Positions 7,425 through 15,602 of a DNA stretch of 46,531 nucleotides are shown one piece after another. The notes beneath the pieces are model-generated. The model did not search any database, had not been told where the DNA came from, and saw only the letters and a list, made by a program, of their open reading frames with translations. Origin of the DNA: RGIG8767 sp964386235 (GTDB taxonomy: Bacteria > Bacillota > Clostridia > Lachnospirales > Lachnospiraceae); assembly GCA_964386235.1 (NCBI GenBank), contig CAYLSH010000008.1, positions 1-46,531 on the forward strand, given 5' to 3'. The stretch's first letter is position 1. The number at the start of each line of letters is the position of its first letter. Position numbers and translations under genes: made by a program.

Positions 7425-10400
7425 ATGAAGATCACCTTTGATGCATGGAATCAGAATATGGCAATGGATAAAGTGACGACGGCATATGAACCGGCCCGTC
7501 ATTATTCACAGAGGATACAGGGAATAGATGCATTTTCCGTAGATATTATGGGAAATGTCATAAATCAGAATGCCTATGGGGAGCATGGAAGTGCAATAAA
7601 AAATATCATGCAGAGTTTGGGTTCCCAGGTGGATATTCAGGTTCAGAGGGATTATATGACAGTAATGTCAAATATTGTCTCCACAGAAGATTTTAATAAG
7701 ATGATGAAGGATGGATTTGATCCTTCTAAAATAGATCCGCAGCAGTATGTGACCATCGTGGACCATATCAAAGCGGAGATGGCAAAATCCGGAAATGTAG
7801 TAGCCGGTTACAATGATGATATGAAACCGGAGGAAATAGAAGAAGCACTTGGCAGCAGTTCTCTGGCAAAAGAAGTGGAAAGGGAACTTAGGAATGCCAA
7901 TTTACCTGTAAATGCAGAAAATGTGGATTCGATGAAAGAGACTTTGGAAAAAGCAGAAAGCATCTCTTCCTATGACGAAGCATGTAAAAAATACATGGTA
8001 GAAAATCATATGGAGCCAACCGTGGAAAATCTGTACCGCGCTCATTTCAGTGCATCCGGAGACGGAAGTAAACAGTCAAGAGGATATTACGCACAGGAAA
8101 TGCCGGGGTATTTTGCGAAGAAAGCGGATACGATGGATTGGGAGTCTCTAAAATCCCAACTGGAAAAGACGATTGAAAAGATGAATCTGGGTGATCAGAC
8201 AAAGGAAGAGTCCTTAGAACAGGCAAAATGGCTGATGGAAAGAGGTATTCCGGTAACGGAAGAGTCCATGAATGCACTGGGCAGGATGGATGAAGTTACA
8301 ATTCCCCTCGATATTCACAAAGTAATCCGCGCCGGAGTCAATGCCCTGATAGAAGGAAAGAGTGCATCGGAAGGAGTCCTCACAGGTACACAGGAAAGTA
8401 TTTATGAGAAGGCAGTGCGCTACACGGAAGAAATAAAAGAAGTGACGGACGAAGATATAAAAAGAACCCTTGAAAGAGGAGAGGAGCTGAATCTTAAGAA
8501 TCTGCGTGCATCACGATCCGGGAAACATACATTGCAGGTTTTTTTGGAAGAAAAATATATCACGGCATCCCGTCAATTAGCAGAAGTACAGTTAAAAATG
8601 ACCATTGATGCTAATATTAAACTTTTGCGATCCGATTATGCGATTGATACCGCACCCCTGTCCGAACTGGTGGAAGCATTAAGAGAGCAGGAAGAGAGAA
8701 TGGCGGCACCATTTCTGGATGGCGAAGAAGGTACCGCTCCCATAACGGCAAAATCAGAATTGTACCGACAGACACAGAATGTTTTAAGAGAGATTCCGTC
8801 TTTGCCGGCAGCAGTACTTGGCAGGATCACATATGCACAGAGTATATCCCTATCCACTTTGCACGCGGAAGGTGTGGCACTTAAGAGCCGGTATGAAGCG
8901 GCGGGAACCGCATACGAGACGTTAATGACATCGCCACGCGCAGATATGGGCGATTCCATAAAGAAGGCATTTCGCAATGTGGACGATATCTTAACAGATA
9001 TGAACGTTGAGTTGACTGAGGATAACAGAAAAGCAGTCCGTATACTGGGTTACAATCGCATGGAGATCACGGAAGAAGCCATAAGGGAAGTAAAAGAAGT
9101 GAATCTTCAGGTAGAAAATGTGATCAAAGGCATGACGCCACAAAGGACATTGGGAATGATCCGGGAAGGCATCAATCCGCTTACGATGGATCTGACAGAA
9201 GTAGAAGACTATCTGAAGCAGGCAGATCGGGAACCGGAAGAGGAAATGACGAAGTACTCCCGTTTCCTCTATGAATTGGAAAAGAAAGGGGAAATCTCAA
9301 AGCAGGAAAGAGAATCCTATATTGGAGTGTACCGTCTTTTCCACCAGATTGAGAAAAGTGACGGGGCTGTGATCGGAAGTCTGATGGCGCAGGGAGCGGA
9401 TCTGACACTGGGCAATCTTTTGACAGCCGTTCGGAATCGCAAACATGGGAAAATGGATTATACGATAGACGATTCTTTTGGTTCGGTACAGGAGACGGTA
9501 AAAAAAGGAAAATCCATTTCCGAACAGATCGAGAAAGGAATCCATGAAAACAGAGTCGCACATTCTATTTTTCAGAATATGGAAGTATCTCTTTTGCAGC
9601 AGGTACCGCTTGGGGATGGTATGACTTTGGAAGAATTACGGAATGTCCTGAATCAGACCAAGGCCGAACCTTTATCGGAAGAAATGGCAAAAGATCTTTT
9701 GAAGGAATATAGACAGGATCAGAATAAAACGGCACAGATGGATGAGGAAATCCTTAACATTATGTCGGAGTATGATATTCCGTATACAGTGGAAAATCTT
9801 TTGGCTGCGGAGACGGTTCTGACGCAGAAGGGACAAACCGTTAAGATGATAAAGGAAGCAGCACAGAAACTGGATGCTGCAAATCACGATAATGAGACCG
9901 CAAAGGCATTATATGATGCGGAAGAAGAGATTATTGAGAATTTTAACGACTATGATTCCGCTCAGGAGATATTGAATAAGTGGGAAATGCGCCTGAAAGA
10001 TACGTTGGAGCGTACGGCGGAGCAGGTGTCGGATACCAGACAGGAGATATTGCAGTTGTATCAGAATTATAAGCAACTCTCCGTAATGGGTGGCATGCGA
10101 AAGAACGAAAGTTATGAGATCCCGATGGAAATAAACGGGGAAATGACTTCCGTTAATCTGACACTGGTACAGGGTGCGGAAGAAAAAGGAACCGTAAGCA
10201 TTACCATGGAGAACACTTATTTTGGAAAAGCAGGTGCCAAGTTCAAACTGAGCAAAAACCGGATTGACGGTTACTTTATTGCGGACAGCCAGATGGGAAA
10301 GGATCGTCTGGAAGAAATCGGCAAAAACATCCTTGCAACTTTTGAAAAAGAAGGGATGGAAGTGGGAGATGTACACTATGTAAACGCCCACGCCCAGGGA

Positions 10401-10526
10401 AAAAAAGATTGGAATCCGCTAACGTTTTCCGAACATAATGACGATAATAATAATGAAACAGTTGCCGCAAGACAGTTGTATCAGGTAGCAAAAACATTCT
10501 TGAAGGGAATGCGGGACTTTACATAA
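7425..10526 (+). CDS. Large Lachnospiraceae protein upstream of flagellin, FliK-like C-terminus
   Basis: A 1033-residue, soluble, largely helical protein with no signal peptide or membrane segment. I recognise the type (a DUF6240-like protein found by Lachnospiraceae flagellar genes) but no function is established. The body repeats a loose pattern in which a helical pair ends in phrases such as GIPVTEESMNALGRM, DIPYTVENLLAAE and NRMEITEEAIREV, suggesting tandem helical units of roughly 80-100 residues. The last 130 residues change character: the segment around 897-990 (EKGTVSITMENTYFGK ... RLEEIGKNILATFEKEGMEVGDVHYV) follows the strand-strand-helix pattern of the flagellar hook-length control protein FliK C-terminal domain. 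It ends 14 bases before flagellin, with no terminator between, so the two are probably co-transcribed. A flagellar export or assembly role is inferred. Confidence 0.75.
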   Translation: MKITFDAWNQNMAMDKVTTAYEPARHYSQRIQGIDAFSVDIMGNVINQNAYGEHGSAIKNIMQSLGSQVDIQVQRDYMTVMSNIVSTEDFNKMMKDGFDPSKIDPQQYVTIVDHIKAEMAKSGNVVAGYNDDMKPEEIEEALGSSSLAKEVERELRNANLPVNAENVDSMKETLEKAESISSYDEACKKYMVENHMEPTVENLYRAHFSASGDGSKQSRGYYAQEMPGYFAKKADTMDWESLKSQLEKTIEKMNLGDQTKEESLEQAKWLMERGIPVTEESMNALGRMDEVTIPLDIHKVIRAGVNALIEGKSASEGVLTGTQESIYEKAVRYTEEIKEVTDEDIKRTLERGEELNLKNLRASRSGKHTLQVFLEEKYITASRQLAEVQLKMTIDANIKLLRSDYAIDTAPLSELVEALREQEERMAAPFLDGEEGTAPITAKSELYRQTQNVLREIPSLPAAVLGRITYAQSISLSTLHAEGVALKSRYEAAGTAYETLMTSPRADMGDSIKKAFRNVDDILTDMNVELTEDNRKAVRILGYNRMEITEEAIREVKEVNLQVENVIKGMTPQRTLGMIREGINPLTMDLTEVEDYLKQADREPEEEMTKYSRFLYELEKKGEISKQERESYIGVYRLFHQIEKSDGAVIGSLMAQGADLTLGNLLTAVRNRKHGKMDYTIDDSFGSVQETVKKGKSISEQIEKGIHENRVAHSIFQNMEVSLLQQVPLGDGMTLEELRNVLNQTKAEPLSEEMAKDLLKEYRQDQNKTAQMDEEILNIMSEYDIPYTVENLLAAETVLTQKGQTVKMIKEAAQKLDAANHDNETAKALYDAEEEIIENFNDYDSAQEILNKWEMRLKDTLERTAEQVSDTRQEILQLYQNYKQLSVMGGMRKNESYEIPMEINGEMTSVNLTLVQGAEEKGTVSITMENTYFGKAGAKFKLSKNRIDGYFIADSQMGKDRLEEIGKNILATFEKEGMEVGDVHYVNAHAQGKKDWNPLTFSEHNDDNNNETVAARQLYQVAKTFLKGMRDFT

Positions 10527-10540
10527 AAGAGGAGATTTAT

Positions 10541-11683
10541 ATGAGTTTAAAGATCAATTATAATGTATCAGCAATGATTGCCAATAATTCATTAAAAATG
10601 AATGATAATAGTTTATCAGCATCACTGGAGAGACTTTCATCCGGCTATAAGATCAATCATGCCAAGGATAATGCGGCAGGGCTTGCGATCGCAAGACGTA
10701 TGAATGCCCAGATCAGAGGTCTTGAGGTAGCAGAGCAGGATGCCAAAGACGGAATTTCTGTTCTGGAGATTGCAGACGGAGCATTGGCAGAAGTACATGA
10801 TATACTTCAGAGAATGAATGAACTGGCAGTTAAGTCCGCTACGGAAACGATCACGGATGATGATCGTGAGACCATTCAGGCAGAAGTGGATCAGTTAAAA
10901 GAAGAGATTACCCGAATTGGAGAGACAACGGAGTATAACGGAAGAAAATTATTCGACGGAACCTTTGATATGAAAGGGTACACCTCCAAAACAGAGATTA
11001 AGGTTAATTATTTTTCAGATACCGTAGCAGTGGGAGACTACGATGTTTCTTTTAAAAATATTACATTTGATGCAGATGGTGCGGTCTCCAATCAGGCAAC
11101 GGCGACTATCACCAGAACGGATGTGAATCCACCGGTAACAGTGCCGGTAACGGTAAGCGGTGATGAGGATCAGTTGATCTTAAAAGGCGAAAAGGGCTAT
11201 GAACTTCGATTTGGTTTACATGATGGCTGGAATATAGATGCTGGTGCAGTGCAGACGGATGTTGCGTTTACAATGGAACTGACCAGCATGGGACCGATGA
11301 CTTTACAGATCGGAGCCAATGAGGGACAGACCATAGATATCCGTATTCCGGAGTTGTCGTTATTAAATGCAGGAATTAACAAAACCGATATGTCCACGAA
11401 GGCAGGTGCGGATAAAGCAATAGATGAAATTGACAACGCGATTTCCTTTGTATCCCAGATGCGTTCCAGAATGGGAGCTTATCAGAATCGTTTAGAGCAT
11501 ACGGAGAACAGTCTCTCCGCATCGGAAGAAAATGTTACGGCAGCCTATTCCCGTATCATGGATACGGATATGGCGGAAGAAATGACGGAGTACTCCAATA
11601 TGCAGGTGCTTACACAGGCAGCAACTTCCATGCTGGCACAGGCAAATGAGCGTCCTTCCCAGATGTTACAGTTATTACAGTAA
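10541..11683 (+). CDS. hag: Flagellin
   Basis: Filament subunit exported by the flagellar type III system, 380 residues. The conserved N-terminal D0/D1 region opens with SLKINYNVSAM and contains LERLSSGYKINHAKDNAAG and LQRMNELAVKSA. The C-terminal D0/D1 region has ENSLSASEENVTAAYSRI and ends LAQANERPSQMLQLLQ. The central, surface-exposed part (about 145-285) is short and beta-rich and does not match a known enzyme domain. AAGAGGAG sits ahead of the ATG at 10541. The stretch LQRMNELA corresponds to the D1 site contacted by the mammalian receptor TLR5 and keeps its Gln-Arg pair, so recognition is plausible but untested here. FliS follows directly. The symbol is by family; fliC is the equivalent name in enterics. 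Confidence 0.96.
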   Translation: MSLKINYNVSAMIANNSLKMNDNSLSASLERLSSGYKINHAKDNAAGLAIARRMNAQIRGLEVAEQDAKDGISVLEIADGALAEVHDILQRMNELAVKSATETITDDDRETIQAEVDQLKEEITRIGETTEYNGRKLFDGTFDMKGYTSKTEIKVNYFSDTVAVGDYDVSFKNITFDADGAVSNQATATITRTDVNPPVTVPVTVSGDEDQLILKGEKGYELRFGLHDGWNIDAGAVQTDVAFTMELTSMGPMTLQIGANEGQTIDIRIPELSLLNAGINKTDMSTKAGADKAIDEIDNAISFVSQMRSRMGAYQNRLEHTENSLSASEENVTAAYSRIMDTDMAEEMTEYSNMQVLTQAATSMLAQANERPSQMLQLLQ

Positions 11684-11708
11684 TGGTTTCCTAAGGGAGT
11701 AATTTTAT

Positions 11709-12185
11709 ATGACAACGGAACAAAAGAAAGAGTTTACGCGGAAAATATCGCAGGCAAACTCATCCGAACTGATTGTAATCCTGTATGATATTGCTCTTGT
11801 ATATGTAAATGAGAGCATTCAGTATATGGAAAAGGAAGATTTTACAAATGCGAAGATTCAGGCAGGTTTTGCCAGACGTTGTATAGAAGAAATGATTGCC
11901 AATCTGCATTTTGAATATGATCTTGCCGTAGTATTGCACCGGGTATATCTTTCCATGAAAAAATCGCTCAGAGAAAGCCTTCTTGAGAATAATACGGAAC
12001 CATTATATGCCGTAAAGAAGAATCTCCTTTCTTTGCGTGACGCGTACGCCCAAGTCGTTACACAGGACAAAAGCGCTCCTGTTATGGGGCATGCACAGAC
12101 GGTGGTCGCAGGACTGACCTATGGTAAGAATTCCTTAAATGAAAGTCTGGCTCAGGAAAGCAGTAACCGGGGATTTTGTGTCTGA
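11709..12185 (+). CDS. fliS: Flagellar export chaperone FliS-like protein
   Basis: Small helical cytosolic protein that binds the C-terminus of newly made flagellin and prevents early polymerisation. The family signature near the N-terminus is visible as ISQANSSELIVILYDIALVYVNES (family pattern TASPEELVLMLYDGAI). The four-helix body then covers roughly residues 10-130, with a variable C-terminal tail. A length of 158 is slightly longer than the usual 125-140 because of that tail. It begins 25 bases after the flagellin stop codon with AAGGGAG upstream, and the pairing with flagellin fits the role. Its last 51 bases overlap, tail to tail, the 3' end of the leftward YaaL-like gene. Confidence 0.85.
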   Translation: MTTEQKKEFTRKISQANSSELIVILYDIALVYVNESIQYMEKEDFTNAKIQAGFARRCIEEMIANLHFEYDLAVVLHRVYLSMKKSLRESLLENNTEPLYAVKKNLLSLRDAYAQVVTQDKSAPVMGHAQTVVAGLTYGKNSLNESLAQESSNRGFCV

Positions 12186-12440
12186 CAGGTAGGAAATGGT
12201 CTCGGTTTCCTGATTCAGGGCACTGATTTCCTCTAACAGATGCTTATACCGTTTTAAAGTTGCATTGATATCATAGATATAGCAGTCGATCAGATCAGGA
12301 TCGGTAACAAAATCAAAACCGCGATAGGCGGTATCCAATTCACATTTTGTCTTTTCAAGGTCTTCAAGAAGGAGCTGACGCTCTGTCTTGGGGACCTCTT
12401 TTATTTCAGGATTTGACCGTTCTCGGAAGAAAAATTTCAT
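12135..12440 (-). CDS. DUF2508 (YaaL-like) protein
   Basis: A 101-residue soluble helical protein of unknown function. The central part, LLEDLEKTKCELDTAYRGFD followed by a DPDLIDCYIYDIN stretch and ALKRYKHLL-like helix, matches the YaaL/DUF2508 family pattern. In Bacillus subtilis yaaL sits directly between recR and bofA; here a BofA-like gene lies 155 bases away on the opposite strand, so the pairing is kept although the orientation differs. On the minus strand AAGGAG followed by TATAACGCAT precedes the ATG at 12440, a strong start. The C-terminal 17 codons overlap the end of fliS. Confidence 0.75.
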   Translation of the reverse strand: MKFFFRERSNPEIKEVPKTERQLLLEDLEKTKCELDTAYRGFDFVTDPDLIDCYIYDINATLKRYKHLLEEISALNQETETISYLSDTKSPVTAFLSQTFI

Positions 12441-12595
12441 ATGCGTTATACTCCTTAATAAATGAAATAGCCTTTTTCTTTACTGAAAGTATAGTCAGCA
12501 AATAAAAAAATATACCAGATTTTTCAAAATTAATTTGTCATAGAGTCCGTTTCCATCACATAGTATGGATCAGATAAGGATGGGAGAGACGGTAC

Positions 12596-12868
12596 ATGGA
12601 AAAAGAAGGATGGGCAATTTTAGCGGTCATATTTGCAGCGGTCTTATTACTCGTACTTGCATTAAAAATACGTTCAGAATGGTTGTTAAACCTGATTTTA
12701 CGCGGGATTCTGAGTACTATCGTCTTTTATGGAATCAATCAGGTTTTTATAGGACTGAATATGGCATGTGAGGTCGGAATCAATCCTTATACGGTGTGTA
12801 CGGGCGCAATTTTTGGTGCCCCGGGGATTGTTTTGTTATATGGAATCCGACTTTGTTCCATTTTATAA
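12596..12868 (+). CDS. BofA-like pro-sigma-K processing inhibitor
   Basis: A 90-residue membrane protein with two to three hydrophobic segments (about 8-24, 29-52 and 67-86). The segment VGINPYTVCTGAIFGAPG near residues 60-77 is the diagnostic BofA motif (family pattern VGINP...GxPG). In Bacillus BofA sits in the outer forespore membrane with SpoIVFA and holds back the protease SpoIVFB, so it controls sigma-K activation. GGGAGAG at 12581-12587 precedes the ATG. Its presence implies descent from a spore-former and does not prove that this strain sporulates. The next gene begins the pilus locus. Confidence 0.8.
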   Translation: MEKEGWAILAVIFAAVLLLVLALKIRSEWLLNLILRGILSTIVFYGINQVFIGLNMACEVGINPYTVCTGAIFGAPGIVLLYGIRLCSIL

Positions 12869-12904
12869 TTTCGTGCAAAAAATAGCATAATTCATTTAAA
12901 AGGG

Positions 12905-12934
12905 TGGACGGTGGCGTGGAGGGTAAAGTATACT
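12905..12934 (+). promoter_or_regulatory. Possible promoter for the Tad pilus operon
   Basis: TGGACG (12905-12910), an 18-base spacer and TATACT (12929-12934), followed 17 bases later by the AAGAGGTGG ribosome site. The -35 is only a partial match. It is the best candidate I see between bofA and the first pilus gene. Confidence 0.35.
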
Positions 12935-12968
12935 CGCCATACAACTTACGAAGAGGTGGTGAAAACAA

Positions 12969-13391
12969 ATTGTTGCGATATTATATGTAATCTTACTAAT
13001 TTCAGTTTATACGGATACGACAAAAGGAATTATACCCAATCGGTTGATTCTGCCGGGATGTGTGATCGGTTTACTATTAAACATTCACAGACCACAGCAG
13101 ATTCTCCTGGCAGTCACAGCAGGACTCTTCTTATTCATTCTATACATACCGGGTGTGATCGGGGCGGGTGATGTAAAATGCCTTTTTATGATCGGTCTGT
13201 ATCTGGAACGGGATCCATACATTATTTCTATTATATCTGGATTTTTGATTGCAGCTCTTAGTTCATTTTGTATTCTTTTAAAAGATTTCATTATTAATAA
13301 ATCCAAAGCATTAGAACAGAAACATACTATTCACTTAGCAGGTCCAATTTTCTTAGGAGTCATCATATCAACGGGAGGAGCCCATCTATGA
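12969..13391 (+). CDS. Tad-type prepilin peptidase (CpaA/TadV-like), abnormal start
   Basis: A24-family membrane aspartic peptidase that removes the leader of Flp/TadE prepilins. The open frame gives about 140 residues with four or more hydrophobic segments. Both catalytic Asp motifs are visible: VYTDTTKGIIPNRLI near the N-terminus and GVIGAGDVK in the middle. The problem is the start: the frame opens after a TGA at 12960 and contains no ATG, GTG or TTG before the first catalytic Asp (codon 13014). The only normal start, TTG 13044, would delete that Asp. AGAGGTGG at 12953-12959 points to an ATT at 12969, or to a one-base loss downstream of the TTG-TTG pair at 12970-12975. The 3' end overlaps the next ATG in ATGA. 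Function from family is firm; intactness is uncertain. Confidence 0.6.
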   Translation: MVAILYVILLISVYTDTTKGIIPNRLILPGCVIGLLLNIHRPQQILLAVTAGLFLFILYIPGVIGAGDVKCLFMIGLYLERDPYIISIISGFLIAALSSFCILLKDFIINKSKALEQKHTIHLAGPIFLGVIISTGGAHL

Positions 13392-14389
13392 ATCATATTT
13401 TAGCAATATGTGATGCAGAAGAAGCCTATGCATCAAAATTAACGGAATATATCAATCAGAAAGAATCATTTCCTTTTCAGGCACGTTCTTTTTACAGTAT
13501 TGAAAAAGTAAAGGAGTTTAGCCAGAGACAGGAAATAGAAGTTCTTCTATTAACGGAGAAGTGGAAAACAGAAGGAGAAGATCTGGAAAATGTGGACAAG
13601 ATTTTTCTTTTACAGGAATCTTCCGATCTGGCAGAAAGCAAAGATAAACGGATATGGAAATACCAGTCCGGTGAAGCATTGTTAAAAGAACTGTTGGCAT
13701 TACTTGCCCTGGAACCGGGAAGGACAGCTCATATCCAAAGAAGGCAGAGCCTGCATGTAACCGGATTTTATTCACCGGTGAAACGTAGTTTACAGACAAC
13801 ATTTGCGCTGACCATGGGACAGATTCTTGGTAAAAGAGGAAAAACACTCTACGTCAATCTGGAAAGCTACTCCGGACTGGGAAAACTGGTTGGCAGGGAG
13901 TTTTCCCATGATCTGTCGGATCTTCTGTATTATCTGCAAAATGGAAAAAACAATCTGGAATTCTATCTTTCCAGTATCACGGAACAGATTGGAAACCTTG
14001 AAGTGTTGCCACCCATGCGCTGTCAGATGGATCTGATCAGTATTTCGACAAGGGAATGGCTTCAGTTATTCTATGAGATAGAGACACATACGGAGTATGA
14101 ATATCTGCTTTTGGATTTATCGGATAGTGTGCAGGGTTTATTTGAATTATTGCAGCAATGTGACCGGATTTTTACAACAACCGCAGAAGACGGAGTGGCA
14201 CTGGCAAAACTGGATCAGTATGAGAGGATGTTAGAGCAGTGTCAATATGAGGAGATCATGGAGAAAACCTGTAAATGCAAGTTTCCGCATATAGAGTATC
14301 TGCCAAAGCAGTTAGATCGTCTTCCCGGCTGTGAACTTGCACAGATTGCCAGGGAGTATTTAAAGGAGGATTATCATGCTAAGCGATAA
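13388..14389 (+). CDS. tadZ: TadZ/CpaE-like MinD-family protein with lost P-loop
   Basis: A 333-residue protein in the position of TadZ, the polar-localisation factor of Tad pilus machines. Residues 1-110 form a receiver-like domain, and 120-330 a MinD/ParA-like fold (LGKRGKTLYVNLESYSGLG, then EYEYLLLDLSDSVQGL corresponding to the Walker B/switch strand). The nucleotide loop near 127-138 reads SPVKRSLQTT where MinD-type proteins have KGGxGKT, so one conserved Lys and the glycines are gone and ATP binding is doubtful. It overlaps the peptidase stop codon by four bases and the next gene by 14, so translation of the three is likely coupled. Assignment rests on fold pattern and position between TadV and TadA. 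Confidence 0.72.
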   Translation: MNHILAICDAEEAYASKLTEYINQKESFPFQARSFYSIEKVKEFSQRQEIEVLLLTEKWKTEGEDLENVDKIFLLQESSDLAESKDKRIWKYQSGEALLKELLALLALEPGRTAHIQRRQSLHVTGFYSPVKRSLQTTFALTMGQILGKRGKTLYVNLESYSGLGKLVGREFSHDLSDLLYYLQNGKNNLEFYLSSITEQIGNLEVLPPMRCQMDLISISTREWLQLFYEIETHTEYEYLLLDLSDSVQGLFELLQQCDRIFTTTAEDGVALAKLDQYERMLEQCQYEEIMEKTCKCKFPHIEYLPKQLDRLPGCELAQIAREYLKEDYHAKR

Positions 14390-15602
14390 AGAACGCAGAC
14401 TGGTCGAAACGATTCGTAAAAAAGTACTGGATAAAACGGAGTACGAACAGGAATCCTCAGATGAAAAAATACAGGAATGGATTACCTGTTATCTGGAAGA
14501 AGAGACCAAGCAGGAATTTTTGCCTTATTACAGAAGAGTGGTATTGGGAAAAGAAATATTCTACTCCCTACGAAAACTTGATCTTTTACAACCGCTTTTA
14601 GAAAACCCGGAGATCACGGAGATCATGGTAAACGGAACGGATAACATTTTTATCGAAGAACAGGGAGCCTTAAAAAAACTGGAGATCCGGTTCCAGTCAG
14701 AAGAGAAATTAAAACAGATTATTCAACAGATTGTTGCCAAGTGCAACCGTGTGGTAAATGATAGTTCCCCGATTGTAGATGCGAGACTGGAGGATGGTTC
14801 CCGTGTGAATGTGGTTTTAAACCCGGTGGCATTAAACGGGCCGATTCTGACAATCCGTCGTTTCCCGAGGCATCCTTTTGACATGGATAAGCTGGTAAAG
14901 ATGGAATCCGTATCGCAGGAAGCGGCAGAACTACTTCGTAAATTAGTCTATTCGGGATACAACATATTAGTCAGCGGAGGAACCGGAAGTGGGAAGACAA
15001 CATTTTTAAATGCATTGTCCGGTTACATTCCCAAAGAAGAAAGAATTATCACGATTGAAGATAGTGCGGAGTTGCAGATTCAGGGAATTGATAACCTCAT
15101 TCGTATGGAAACCAAAAATGCCAATCAGGAGAACACTAAGGCAATTTCCATACGGGATTTGATCAAAACCTCTCTCAGAATGCGTCCCACGAGAATCATA
15201 GTGGGGGAGGTGCGAGGAAGTGAAGCGATGGATATGGTGTGTTCTGCCATGAACTGCGGACATGATGGGAGTATGTCCACGGTTCATGCAAACAGCGCCG
15301 GGGACACGCTTCTTCGATTGGAAACCATGATATTAATGGCGGCACAGATTCCGGTAGTCGCAATCCGTTCGCAGATCAGCAGCGGAGTGGATATTATCGT
15401 TCACCTTGGCAGGCTTAGGGATAGAAGCAGAAGAGTATTGGAGATTGTGGAAGTAACCGGTATGGAAGATGGAGAAATCGTACTGAATCCATTGTTTCTG
15501 TTTGTAGAAACGGGCAAGAAGGATGATAAGCGGGTAACAGGTGTATTAAAAAGAATGGGAGAACTACAAAATGTCAGAAAATTACAGGCGGCCGGATTAT
15601 GA
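14376..15602 (+). CDS. cpaF: Tad pilus assembly ATPase TadA/CpaF
   Basis: Cytosolic hexameric type II/IV secretion ATPase that powers pilus assembly. The N-terminal region has LLENPEITEIMVNGTDNIFI, typical of CpaF. The Walker A motif GGTGSGKTT lies near residues 200-208, with the Asp box ERIITIEDSAELQI, Walker B around RIIVGEVRGSEAMDM and the His box MSTVHANS following in order. The length of 408 is normal. AAAGGAGGA precedes the ATG at 14376, inside the end of tadZ, and its own end overlaps tadB by 32 bases. This is the only complete ATPase motif set in the pilus locus, so it is presumably the single motor. Confidence 0.95.
   Translation: MLSDKERRLVETIRKKVLDKTEYEQESSDEKIQEWITCYLEEETKQEFLPYYRRVVLGKEIFYSLRKLDLLQPLLENPEITEIMVNGTDNIFIEEQGALKKLEIRFQSEEKLKQIIQQIVAKCNRVVNDSSPIVDARLEDGSRVNVVLNPVALNGPILTIRRFPRHPFDMDKLVKMESVSQEAAELLRKLVYSGYNILVSGGTGSGKTTFLNALSGYIPKEERIITIEDSAELQIQGIDNLIRMETKNANQENTKAISIRDLIKTSLRMRPTRIIVGEVRGSEAMDMVCSAMNCGHDGSMSTVHANSAGDTLLRLETMILMAAQIPVVAIRSQISSGVDIIVHLGRLRDRSRRVLEIVEVTGMEDGEIVLNPLFLFVETGKKDDKRVTGVLKRMGELQNVRKLQAAGL

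Noticed and set aside
12565..12771. Alternate frame overlapping the BofA-like gene
   Set aside because: The BofA frame has the diagnostic motif and a better ribosome site.
12911..13171. Frame overlapping the start of the first prepilin peptidase
   Set aside because: The product is not hydrophobic and carries no peptidase motif; the alternate frame shows both catalytic Asp motifs. It was considered as a source for a frameshift but does not give a sensible N-terminus.
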